Origin: Bacteriovoracaceae bacterium
GTDB taxonomy: Bacteria > Bdellovibrionota > Bacteriovoracia > Bacteriovoracales > Bacteriovoracaceae
Length of the DNA stretch: 5,185 bases
NCBI GenBank assembly: GCA_023954595.1
Contig: JAGSHJ010000227.1
Location: 1-5,185 of the forward strand
Reading direction: 5' to 3'
The position numbers and the translations under genes were made by a program. Shown one piece after another: positions 1 through 5,185 of the stretch (position 1 is the stretch's first letter; each line of letters starts with the position of its first letter). Below the pieces are notes generated by a model that saw only the letters and a program-made list of their open reading frames with translations, did no database searches and was not told the DNA's origin.

Positions 1-848
1 GATCCTGTGCTTTTACTTAGAATTTCATCTAGTAGCTTCGCAATTTCTTGTGCAGAAGAGTTCTTTACAGGAATAATCTGTAGAGACTCCTCAAAGCCTG
101 GAACATCTAGAAACTTAATTAATTTCTCAAGACGATTAATGTTTGCACCAGTATCACTGATGATGATTGTGTTCGTTTGCTTGATATCGATAATTCTTCC
201 GTAACGAGACATGAAAGGTCTAAAGTTACGAGAGATCTCAGAAGCATCAACATTTTTAAGTGCTAAAATCTTCATGACGTGCGCTTCAGTATCTGGAGTA
301 TAAGATCCTGTGTAGATACTTGTTGGTGTGTAACGCACGTCTCTTGCATTGATTACTTTGAAAAACTCACCAGACTTTACAAGTGTGTAGCCTGCCATAT
401 TTAATGCCGCTAGATACGCTTTCCAAGCATCACCCACAGTAATAGCGGAAGGTGCCATAATCGAAACCTTGCCCTTAACATCTTTGTCTAAAATTAGATT
501 GATGCCTGTAAGCTTTTGCATGTGCTTGGTAAGTTCTAAGATATCTGTATCTGGAAAATCAAAGCTTGTAATAATCTCAGGGCCAAAAGCTGTTTCAGGG
601 TTTAGTTGAACATACTTGGACTCTTTAGCTCCCATTGGTGGCTTTTTAGAGTTTCTTTGGCCGAATGTCTGTTGATTTGAATCTGACTCTTTAAAATTAC
701 CTGCGGAAGGATTAGTCGTCTCTTGCTGAAAGCGAGACTTTGACTTGAACTTGTTAAACTGCGCCAATGCACTTGGGGGAGTTGCGAGAACTGCTCCAAC
801 CAGGGCGATCGCCAACAGGTGTGACTTTGAGTGACTTCTTGTCTTCAT
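1..848 (-). CDS. gspD: Type II secretion system secretin GspD, N-terminal part (cut by the left window edge)
   Basis: GspD forms the outer-membrane channel through which folded proteins leave the periplasm in type II secretion. The reading frame is open from ATG at 848 to the window edge, giving 282 residues. Residues 1-29 form a Sec signal peptide: basic start (MKTRSHSKSH), hydrophobic core LLAIALVGAVLA, and probable cleavage after ALA before Q30. Residues 30-90 are a polar Ser/Gln/Lys-rich linker. Residues 93-168 match the secretin N0 domain (FDFPDTDILELTKHMQKLTG, then DKDVKGKVSI and LNMAGYTLV). Residues 188-250 match N1 (ILALKNVDASEISRNF, then NTIIISDTGANINRLEKLI). N2 begins near residue 255 (IIPVKNSSAQEIAKLLDEIL). 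The pore-forming secretin domain lies outside the window. The start has a good ribosome binding site and follows gspC by 18 bp. PilQ and type III secretins share N1-like domains, but N0 followed directly by N1 and the GspC neighbour favour GspD. Confidence 0.93.
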   Translation of the reverse strand, partial: MKTRSHSKSHLLAIALVGAVLATPPSALAQFNKFKSKSRFQQETTNPSAGNFKESDSNQQTFGQRNSKKPPMGAKESKYVQLNPETAFGPEIITSFDFPDTDILELTKHMQKLTGINLILDKDVKGKVSIMAPSAITVGDAWKAYLAALNMAGYTLVKSGEFFKVINARDVRYTPTSIYTGSYTPDTEAHVMKILALKNVDASEISRNFRPFMSRYGRIIDIKQTNTIIISDTGANINRLEKLIKFLDVPGFEESLQIIPVKNSSAQEIAKLLDEILSKSTG

Positions 849-854
849 ACCAAA

Positions 855-859
855 TCCTT
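855..859 (-). promoter_or_regulatory. Ribosome binding site of gspD
   Basis: On the minus strand AAGGA lies six bases before the ATG at 848, in the 18-bp gap after the gspC stop codon. It supports this start for gspD. It contrasts with gspC and the lipoprotein gene, which have no such site. Confidence 0.75.
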
Positions 860-866
860 ACGTGGT

Positions 867-2282
867 TTATCTAATGTTGTACTGTAGAGGAACTTCATCG
901 CCGCCTCTTGTGACGGTTAAGTTCATCTTGTCCACATTTGAAATCTTTCCAAACAGGGACATAACCTCATTGAGGTTAGATATCTTCTTCCCATTAATAT
1001 GGGTGATGACGTCGTTATTTTGAATTCCAAGGTAGGAGAAAAGTCCACCTGGTTCAATATCAACAATTTTGAAAGAAAGTGTGCCGTCAGGGTTTGTTAA
1101 TTGAATCCCGCGGGCCTGTGTAAGTACATCTGAGATGTTCTTCATCTTATCTTGTAGAAAGCCTTTCTCGATAGTGTATTTGTTACCATCGTTTTCAACG
1201 CCTTCAATTTTAGTTTTATTCTTAGTGAATGCCTTACTTTTAGCTGGAGACATAAGTGCGATAGGAGATGGACGTCCTTTATCCTTTTGATTCTCAATTA
1301 CTTCGCAATTGCCATCTTGTAAGTTCTTCACAATGATTTTTTGGCGGTCAATTTTATCAATCTTTGCCATACCTGCAATCTTGTCGCCTTCGCGAACCTC
1401 AGTAAGTTCTCTTCCTGAGCGAACCTGAACACTAGCAATAGATTTGATAGAATCTTGCAATACAACTGTATTTAATAGCTTTATAGGTAGGCTTGATTTT
1501 CTTCTTGCACTCTCACACTTGATATCTTGAGCGATAACAGGCTTTTTAAGGTTATCTACTGGTTTTCCGGCCTCTGTTTTGAAAAGACCTGAAGTTTTAA
1601 TTTCGTTAAGATCTTTTCTTGTTAGAAGTTTAGACTGATCTAGTTTTAATTCAGGACTTCCCGAAACGCCTTGATCTGTGCTCTTAAGAAATAGTGCTGC
1701 ATTTTTACCCACAACAAATACAGATCCAAAAATCATCGCGTACTGAAATGTTTTATGAATTCTATTTCTATATTTTGGATCAAAAATTTGCTGATGGAAA
1801 AGCTTGATCTTGTGAGTGTCAATATTAGACATCTTGGTTTTTGCAGCTGCGACAAGATCTTTCTTTGCCTTGGGTGATAGGTCACCATTTTCTATTTTAG
1901 GTGTTTTAAACTTTCTAAAATCTATTCTATTGAGCTTGTCTTTAATTTCAGTCGTCTTCATTTGTAGACGATCTTTAAGACCAAGTTTTCCGTTATCTAA
2001 ATCTATTTCATCGATTGATCCAGTTACATCTGTAGCATCCTCTTCTGATGCATGCATTTCTACAGGAGTAGAAGGGGGAAGCTCTTCCTCTGACTGGGAA
2101 TTTATTGCCAAATGATGCTCGGCAGTTGGTTCATCTAATTCAGATGCATCTGATATTGTGCCGTCATCGGTGCTGTCAGAATTGGCAAGAACTTCTTCAG
2201 TTGTGTATTCGTCCTGCTCTTGGTCTTCTACGGCCTTTGGCTTTTTTAATTTCTGGATTAAGTTGCGAATTTTACTCATCAT
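867..2282 (-). CDS. gspC: Type II secretion inner-membrane protein GspC with PDZ domain and very long cytoplasmic N-terminus
   Basis: GspC is a bitopic inner-membrane protein that links the GspL/GspM platform to the N0 domain of the GspD secretin and helps choose substrates. This one has 471 residues, against roughly 270-310 for familiar GspC proteins. Residues 18-96 are rich in Asp/Glu/Ser/Thr, and residues 97-178 are Lys-rich and probably helical. Residues 180-199 (YAMIFGSVFVVGKNAALFLK) are the likely single membrane segment. About 230-237 (SGLFKTEA) recalls the LFG motif of GspC. Residues 265-330 fit the HR domain (VVLQDSIKSIASVQV, then VREGDKIAGMAKIDKI). Residues 388-470 are a PDZ domain (GLFSYLGIQNNDVITHINGK). 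Cys256 and Cys326 flank the HR domain and could form a disulfide. gspD follows after 18 bp, which strongly supports the name. The start is one of two tandem ATGs (2280-2282 or 2277-2279), with no Shine-Dalgarno sequence. A generic PDZ membrane protein is the alternative. Confidence 0.83.
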   Translation of the reverse strand: MMSKIRNLIQKLKKPKAVEDQEQDEYTTEEVLANSDSTDDGTISDASELDEPTAEHHLAINSQSEEELPPSTPVEMHASEEDATDVTGSIDEIDLDNGKLGLKDRLQMKTTEIKDKLNRIDFRKFKTPKIENGDLSPKAKKDLVAAAKTKMSNIDTHKIKLFHQQIFDPKYRNRIHKTFQYAMIFGSVFVVGKNAALFLKSTDQGVSGSPELKLDQSKLLTRKDLNEIKTSGLFKTEAGKPVDNLKKPVIAQDIKCESARRKSSLPIKLLNTVVLQDSIKSIASVQVRSGRELTEVREGDKIAGMAKIDKIDRQKIIVKNLQDGNCEVIENQKDKGRPSPIALMSPAKSKAFTKNKTKIEGVENDGNKYTIEKGFLQDKMKNISDVLTQARGIQLTNPDGTLSFKIVDIEPGGLFSYLGIQNNDVITHINGKKISNLNEVMSLFGKISNVDKMNLTVTRGGDEVPLQYNIR

Positions 2283-2288
2283 TTTACT

Positions 2289-2317
2289 ATTTTCATATGA
2301 TTTTTAACAATGTGCAA
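2289..2317 (-). promoter_or_regulatory. Possible promoter of the gspC-gspD operon
   Basis: On the minus strand TTGCAC (2312-2317) and GAAAAT (2289-2294) are 17 bp apart, matching the sigma-70 consensus at 3 of 6 and 4 of 6 positions. The -10 candidate ends six bases before the gspC ATG, so transcription would begin at or next to the start codon. The match is weak and such pairs arise by chance in AT-rich DNA. It is reported because gspC must be transcribed from this 120-bp gap and lacks a ribosome binding site. Confidence 0.3.
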
Positions 2318-2338
2318 GCTAAGACTTAAGAATAACAA

Positions 2339-2355
2339 CCGACTAAGTTTGTCGG
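2339..2355. repeat. Inverted repeat in the divergent intergenic region
   Basis: CCGAC (2339-2343) and GTCGG (2351-2355) are perfect 5-bp arms around a 7-base loop (TAAGTTT). It lies between the two divergent promoter candidates and is GC-rich compared with its surroundings, so it could be an operator. No clean T-run follows on either strand, so it does not look like a terminator. Chance occurrence is quite possible. Confidence 0.3.
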
Positions 2356-2359
2356 GGTA

Positions 2360-2379
2360 TTGTCATCTAGCTTTTGTCA
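2360..2379 (+). repeat. TTGTCA direct repeat upstream of the lipoprotein gene
   Basis: TTGTCA occurs at 2360-2365 and again at 2374-2379, 14 bp apart start to start. Each resembles a -35 box, but the distances to the -10 box at 2391 (25 and 11 bp) are both wrong for sigma-70. A tandem activator or repressor site is one reading; coincidence is another. Confidence 0.25.
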
Positions 2380-2390
2380 CATTCATCTCC

Positions 2391-2396
2391 TATAAT
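2391..2396 (+). promoter_or_regulatory. Consensus -10 box for the lipoprotein gene
   Basis: A perfect TATAAT ends six bases before the ATG at 2403. Transcription normally starts about seven bases after the -10 box, which places the first transcribed base on the A of that ATG. No good -35 box exists at 16-18 bp (TAGCTT at 2368-2373 is poor), so an activator may be needed. No Shine-Dalgarno sequence precedes the ATG, which agrees with a leaderless transcript. Confidence 0.55.
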
Positions 2397-2402
2397 TTTA
2401 TC

Positions 2403-4190
2403 ATGTTTAGAATTAATGTATATTGTACTCTGCTTTTGTTTATCACCTCTTGTTCAAGTAATAAGGAGTGGGACTCCTCCAGTGTTAGCTCTGCGATGAA
2501 GACCATGGAGAAAGAGCGCAAAGTTGATTATTCACCCTCAAAAAAAGAAAACACCGCTTTTATTGATAAAACTGAGTCTTTTGGTTTGGCAGCTGCAGAG
2601 GCCACAAACATAAAAGTAGTAGATCTTAATAATGACAACTATAGTGATTTAGTTTTAATAGAAGACTATTTCAGTCAGCCAGTTTTCTATTTCTATAATA
2701 GTAAGCTTTCAAAATTTGAAAAAAGAGAATCTCTTTTTGATAACCCGCCAAAAGCATCATTTGTTTTATTTTATGATTTCAACGGTGACCAAATCAAAGA
2801 TGCCCTAATCGGTGTACTTAATCAGAAAACTGAAATTTCAAAAAGACCCCTACGTTTATATGAAGGTTACTATAAGAAGGGACAGTTAAGATTCAGAGAA
2901 GAGGCGAATGCGTTTAACATTAAGGCCATGCCCACTTCTACTGTAGGAATCATAGACTATGACCTTGATGGAGACTTGGACATTTTTATGGGCAACTGGT
3001 TTGAATACGTAAAAAGAGGTGTTATTCCCGCCAAAGACCTGTTGTTAAAAAATGAAAACGGAAGGTTTAGCGATGTAAGTGAGCTTTTAGTTGGAGAGAA
3101 TCAATTCAACTCTGATAAAACAATGAGAGTTAATGCCATTCCAACATTCTCATCACAGATTTGCGACATGGATCAAAATGGATTCCCAGATATACTTGCC
3201 GTCGGCACTCATAGCTACCTTAATAAATTATGGTTAAACAGATATACATCGAAAGAGAATAAAAGACTTTTTAGAGATTATGGAGTTGGCTCATTATTCG
3301 CTGGAGACCCTGAAGGAAATTTAAGCTCTAGAGGTGGAGGCAGAACTTTTAGTGTGGCCTGTGCTGATTATAACCATGATGGAATCATGGACGCTTTTAT
3401 GGGGGAGCTAAGTCATAACTACGATAGTGACGTTGTTGATAAATCAAGTGTGCTGACAGGTTCAAGTGCAAAATTTCCACCCAAGTTCATTCGAACAGAA
3501 TATCAATTGGACGCTCATGATTTGAGATGGAATCAATCAGATAGAAGAGGTGTCTGGTTTGACTATAATAACGATGGCCTTCTTGATCTACTTGTAGATA
3601 ACTCTGGTTACCCTCCTCACACGAGAATGCTTCTTTTTAAACAACATCCAGATCACTCTTTTGAAAACGTTGGTAAGGAGGTGGGACTAGACATCGTGAA
3701 CCCTATATCAAGTGTCATCCTAGACGTTAATAAAGATGGGAAGATGGATGTCTTAACCGCTCAGAGTGAACTAAGAGATGCACGTATTAAAAAGCGCTTA
3801 TATCTATTTATCAATGAAGATAAAAACCCAAATAGTTCAGTTCGAATCTTCCTAGAAGGTAAGCAATCAAACTCCAAAGGCGTTAACGCTTCCATTATTT
3901 TGAAAGTATTAAAAAATTCAAAAATAGAAAACCGAACGCAACAAGTGAACTACTCCTATGGAGGACTCGTTCCACAAAATGAAGAGGGGATTCTGTTTGG
4001 ATTAGGACAAAGTGAGAAGCTAATTTCGGCAAAGGTCATATGGCCATATTCCAAATCTTTAAACGCATCTCGAGCGGGAATGGAAAAAGTTTATAAGTTT
4101 AAAAATGTGGATGTTAAGAGAAACCCAAGTTTAACTCTTTGTGAAAGCGGTAAGGTCTTAGTCGGAAGAGGCAAGTGTCCCCGTTTTTAA
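2403..4190 (+). CDS. FG-GAP/VCBS repeat lipoprotein with C-terminal ASPIC/UnbV domain (CRTAC1-like)
   Basis: The predicted product has 595 residues. The frame is open back to an ATG at 2310, but the ATG at 2403 is preferred because it begins a lipoprotein signal peptide: MFRINVYCTLLLFITSC, lipobox ITSC, lipidated Cys17, Ser at +2 (which in E. coli would send it to the outer membrane). Seven calcium-loop motifs D-x-[DN]-x-[DN]-x3-D begin at residues 74, 125, 185, 255, 322, 387 and 441, for example DYDLDGDLD and DVNKDGKMD, spaced 51-70 residues. Seven such repeats fit an integrin-alpha-like seven-bladed propeller. Residues 478-550 match ASPIC/UnbV (SVRIFLEGKQSNSKGVNASI, then ILFGLG and VIWPYS). 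Cys580 and Cys592 near the C-terminus could pair. Proteins of this architecture are often surface or secreted and bind calcium, but their molecular role is mostly unknown. The gene is divergent from gspC and overlaps the regulator gene downstream by 33 bp. Confidence 0.88.
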   Translation: MFRINVYCTLLLFITSCSSNKEWDSSSVSSAMKTMEKERKVDYSPSKKENTAFIDKTESFGLAAAEATNIKVVDLNNDNYSDLVLIEDYFSQPVFYFYNSKLSKFEKRESLFDNPPKASFVLFYDFNGDQIKDALIGVLNQKTEISKRPLRLYEGYYKKGQLRFREEANAFNIKAMPTSTVGIIDYDLDGDLDIFMGNWFEYVKRGVIPAKDLLLKNENGRFSDVSELLVGENQFNSDKTMRVNAIPTFSSQICDMDQNGFPDILAVGTHSYLNKLWLNRYTSKENKRLFRDYGVGSLFAGDPEGNLSSRGGGRTFSVACADYNHDGIMDAFMGELSHNYDSDVVDKSSVLTGSSAKFPPKFIRTEYQLDAHDLRWNQSDRRGVWFDYNNDGLLDLLVDNSGYPPHTRMLLFKQHPDHSFENVGKEVGLDIVNPISSVILDVNKDGKMDVLTAQSELRDARIKKRLYLFINEDKNPNSSVRIFLEGKQSNSKGVNASIILKVLKNSKIENRTQQVNYSYGGLVPQNEEGILFGLGQSEKLISAKVIWPYSKSLNASRAGMEKVYKFKNVDVKRNPSLTLCESGKVLVGRGKCPRF

Positions 4191-5000
4191 ACCTTTTTTA
4201 ATTATGTCAGAGAGTTCCTGCAGGTGAGCGGGAAGTCTTTGGTAACTAAGAGTGCTCATGTGGATCTGAGGTCGCTTTAGACCTTTAACTTGTTGGGCCT
4301 GTAGCTTTCCCTCTCTTCTGATTGTATGCCTTGGAACAATTGCTATCCCGACACCTTCTTTAACAAGCTTTATGATAGATGTGATCGACTTTATCGTTAT
4401 TATCTTTTTTGAACGCTTCTTAAATAGATCAAAAAAGAAGTCGTTGTCTGAATAAACCAGCCATGGGTATGAATCTATGTTTTTCATATCCACTTCTTTC
4501 TTAGAAATTAATGCCAACTCTTCTTTAAATAAATTTAGTGAGGTCACAAGGTCTGATTGAATATTTTCTGTAGTGAAGATAACGTCGACTCTACCTTCAA
4601 GAAGGGAGTCTTTTAAATTAGAAGGCGTATCAGCTTCTACTTTTAATGTGTGCTTTGACGCTTTAGAAAACTCTTTAACAACCTGTATGAACCAGTTCTC
4701 CATAAGCCCGTGAAGAATGCCTACTTTAATTATCTGTGGGCCAGAACTCTCGGATAACTCTCGAGTCATCTCTTCGAAGCTAGAGATCGAAAGGTGTAGG
4801 CTTTTGCCTTTGTCGGTAAGAAGTACTTTCTTAGAAGACCTCACGATAAGTTGTTCACCAATGGACTCTTCAAGAAGTTTTATCTGGCGGCTTACAGCTG
4901 ACTGAGCAATGTTTAATTCTTGCGCAGCTCTGGAGAAGTTTAAATATTGAGCAGTGAGGTAGAAGGCCTTTAAGTAGCGGTAGTCAATTCCACTATTCAC
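4158..5000 (-). CDS. LysR-type transcriptional regulator
   Basis: This 280-residue protein is a LysR-family DNA-binding regulator, slightly shorter than the usual 290-310. Residues 6-65 form the winged helix-turn-helix: YLKAFYLTAQYLNFSRAAQE, then the recognition-helix region IAQSAVSRQIKLLEESIG and the wing end VLLTDKGKSL. Residues 90-275 form the periplasmic-binding-protein-like effector domain, including EGRVDVIFTT and KEGVGIAIVPRHTIRREGKL, where family members often have G-x-G-I-x-x-x-P. The inducer cannot be told from sequence. The start is GTG at 5000, with GAGGA six bases upstream. That GTG overlaps the stop of the preceding gene by 4 bp (GTGA), so the two are probably cotranscribed and translationally coupled. 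Its last 33 bp overlap the 3' end of the convergent lipoprotein gene. LysR regulators often act on a divergent neighbour, but none is visible here, so its targets are unknown. Confidence 0.93.
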   Translation of the reverse strand: MNSGIDYRYLKAFYLTAQYLNFSRAAQELNIAQSAVSRQIKLLEESIGEQLIVRSSKKVLLTDKGKSLHLSISSFEEMTRELSESSGPQIIKVGILHGLMENWFIQVVKEFSKASKHTLKVEADTPSNLKDSLLEGRVDVIFTTENIQSDLVTSLNLFKEELALISKKEVDMKNIDSYPWLVYSDNDFFFDLFKKRSKKIITIKSITSIIKLVKEGVGIAIVPRHTIRREGKLQAQQVKGLKRPQIHMSTLSYQRLPAHLQELSDIIKKGLKTGTLASSD

Positions 5001-5185
5001 GCTTTGTCCTCATTTGCAGCAAATGGAGGTGCCATGGATTCATCTTTGAAAAACTTTCCATGATATTTTTCTTCGTTAAAATTGATAAATACAAATCCAT
5101 CTTCATTGGATTTTGGATTTAGAAGAAAATCTAGACTGCCTTCTTTACAGTAATGCGCCGTGAACGGGTCCAATATTATTTTAAC
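4997..5185 (-). CDS. C-terminal end of a protein of unknown function (cut by the right window edge)
   Basis: The minus-strand frame is open from the right edge to TGA at 4997-4999, giving the last 62 residues of a larger protein. It is polar and mildly acidic (KSNEDGFVFINFNEEKYHGK, ending APPFAANEDKA), with no membrane segment, and I recognise no family. Its reality is supported by the stop codon overlapping the lysR GTG as GTGA, and by the lysR ribosome binding site lying inside its last codons, an arrangement typical of operon partners. Being just upstream of a LysR regulator does not define its role. Confidence 0.7.
   Translation of the reverse strand, partial: VKIILDPFTAHYCKEGSLDFLLNPKSNEDGFVFINFNEEKYHGKFFKDESMAPPFAANEDKA
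5007..5011 (-). promoter_or_regulatory. Ribosome binding site of the LysR regulator gene
   Basis: GAGGA on the minus strand lies six bases before GTG at 5000 and decides this unusual start. It sits inside the coding end of the upstream gene, which favours translational coupling between the two. Confidence 0.7.

Noticed and set aside
7..204. Plus-strand 65-codon open frame
   Set aside because: It is antisense to the N1/N2 region of gspD and shows no recognisable domain.
602..799. Minus-strand 65-codon open frame
   Set aside because: It lies within the gspD signal-peptide and linker region in another frame. gspD has the signal peptide, ribosome site and secretin domains.
2282..2299. Five-codon reading frame (ATG at 2297-2299 on the minus strand) ending in a TGA that overlaps the gspC ATG
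   Set aside because: It has no ribosome binding site, is tiny, and would precede the predicted transcription start. It is most likely chance in AT-rich DNA.
1816..2329. Plus-strand open frames at 1816-2115 and 2105-2329
   Set aside because: They lie opposite gspC, have low-complexity Ser/Leu-rich translations without domains, and lack credible starts. They are shadows of the acidic coding region.
2310..2402. The 31-codon N-terminal extension of the lipoprotein frame from ATG at 2310
   Set aside because: It would bury the lipoprotein signal peptide inside the protein, it spans the TATAAT box, and no ribosome site precedes 2310. Start at 2403 gives a clean lipobox and fits the promoter.
4152..4199. 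Possible terminator for the lipoprotein gene (AAGGT paired with ACCTT followed by a T-run)
   Set aside because: The stem is only 5 bp with a loop of more than 30 bases and weak inner pairing, so it is not a convincing intrinsic terminator.
4717..4905. Plus-strand 62-codon open frame
   Set aside because: It is antisense to the helix-turn-helix region of the LysR gene, and the LysR motifs are unmistakable.

Overview
The window is about 5.2 kb of AT-rich, densely coding bacterial DNA with five protein genes, two of them cut by the window edges. Every stretch longer than 120 bp is coding. The genes indicate a Gram-negative, diderm bacterium: a type II secretion secretin, its inner-membrane partner GspC, and a lipoprotein with a lipobox. 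The low G+C, the divergent GspC sequence and the gspC-gspD order would suit the Bdellovibrionota (Bacteriovorax/Halobacteriovorax-like predators), but this is an inference from style and not a proven assignment.

Left part (1-2282, minus strand): a two-gene segment of a type II secretion operon. gspC (867-2282) is followed after 18 bp by gspD (848 running off the left edge). Only the signal peptide and the N0, N1 and start of the N2 periplasmic domains of GspD are present. GspC has the expected transmembrane segment, HR domain and C-terminal PDZ domain, but its N-terminal cytoplasmic region is extraordinarily long (about 178 residues) and split into an acidic half and a basic half.

Middle (2283-2402): a 120-bp divergent intergenic region. 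It holds a consensus -10 box (TATAAT) ending exactly six bases before the chosen start of the rightward gene, and a weaker promoter-like pair in the same geometry before gspC. Neither start has a Shine-Dalgarno sequence, so both genes may be expressed from leaderless mRNAs. A short inverted repeat and a TTGTCA direct repeat lie between them.

Right part (2403-5185): a plus-strand gene for a 595-residue lipoprotein with seven FG-GAP/VCBS calcium-loop repeats and a C-terminal ASPIC/UnbV domain (CRTAC1-like architecture). It overlaps tail-to-tail by 33 bp with a LysR-type regulator on the minus strand. The regulator starts with GTG, overlapping by 4 bp the end of another minus-strand gene of unknown function that enters from the right edge.

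Functional reading: GspC and GspD connect the inner-membrane platform to the outer-membrane pore of the type II secretion system. The divergent lipoprotein is probably anchored in the outer membrane and could be a surface protein, possibly even a client of that system, but the window contains only circumstantial support for this. I see no mobile element, RNA gene, CRISPR array or phage gene.
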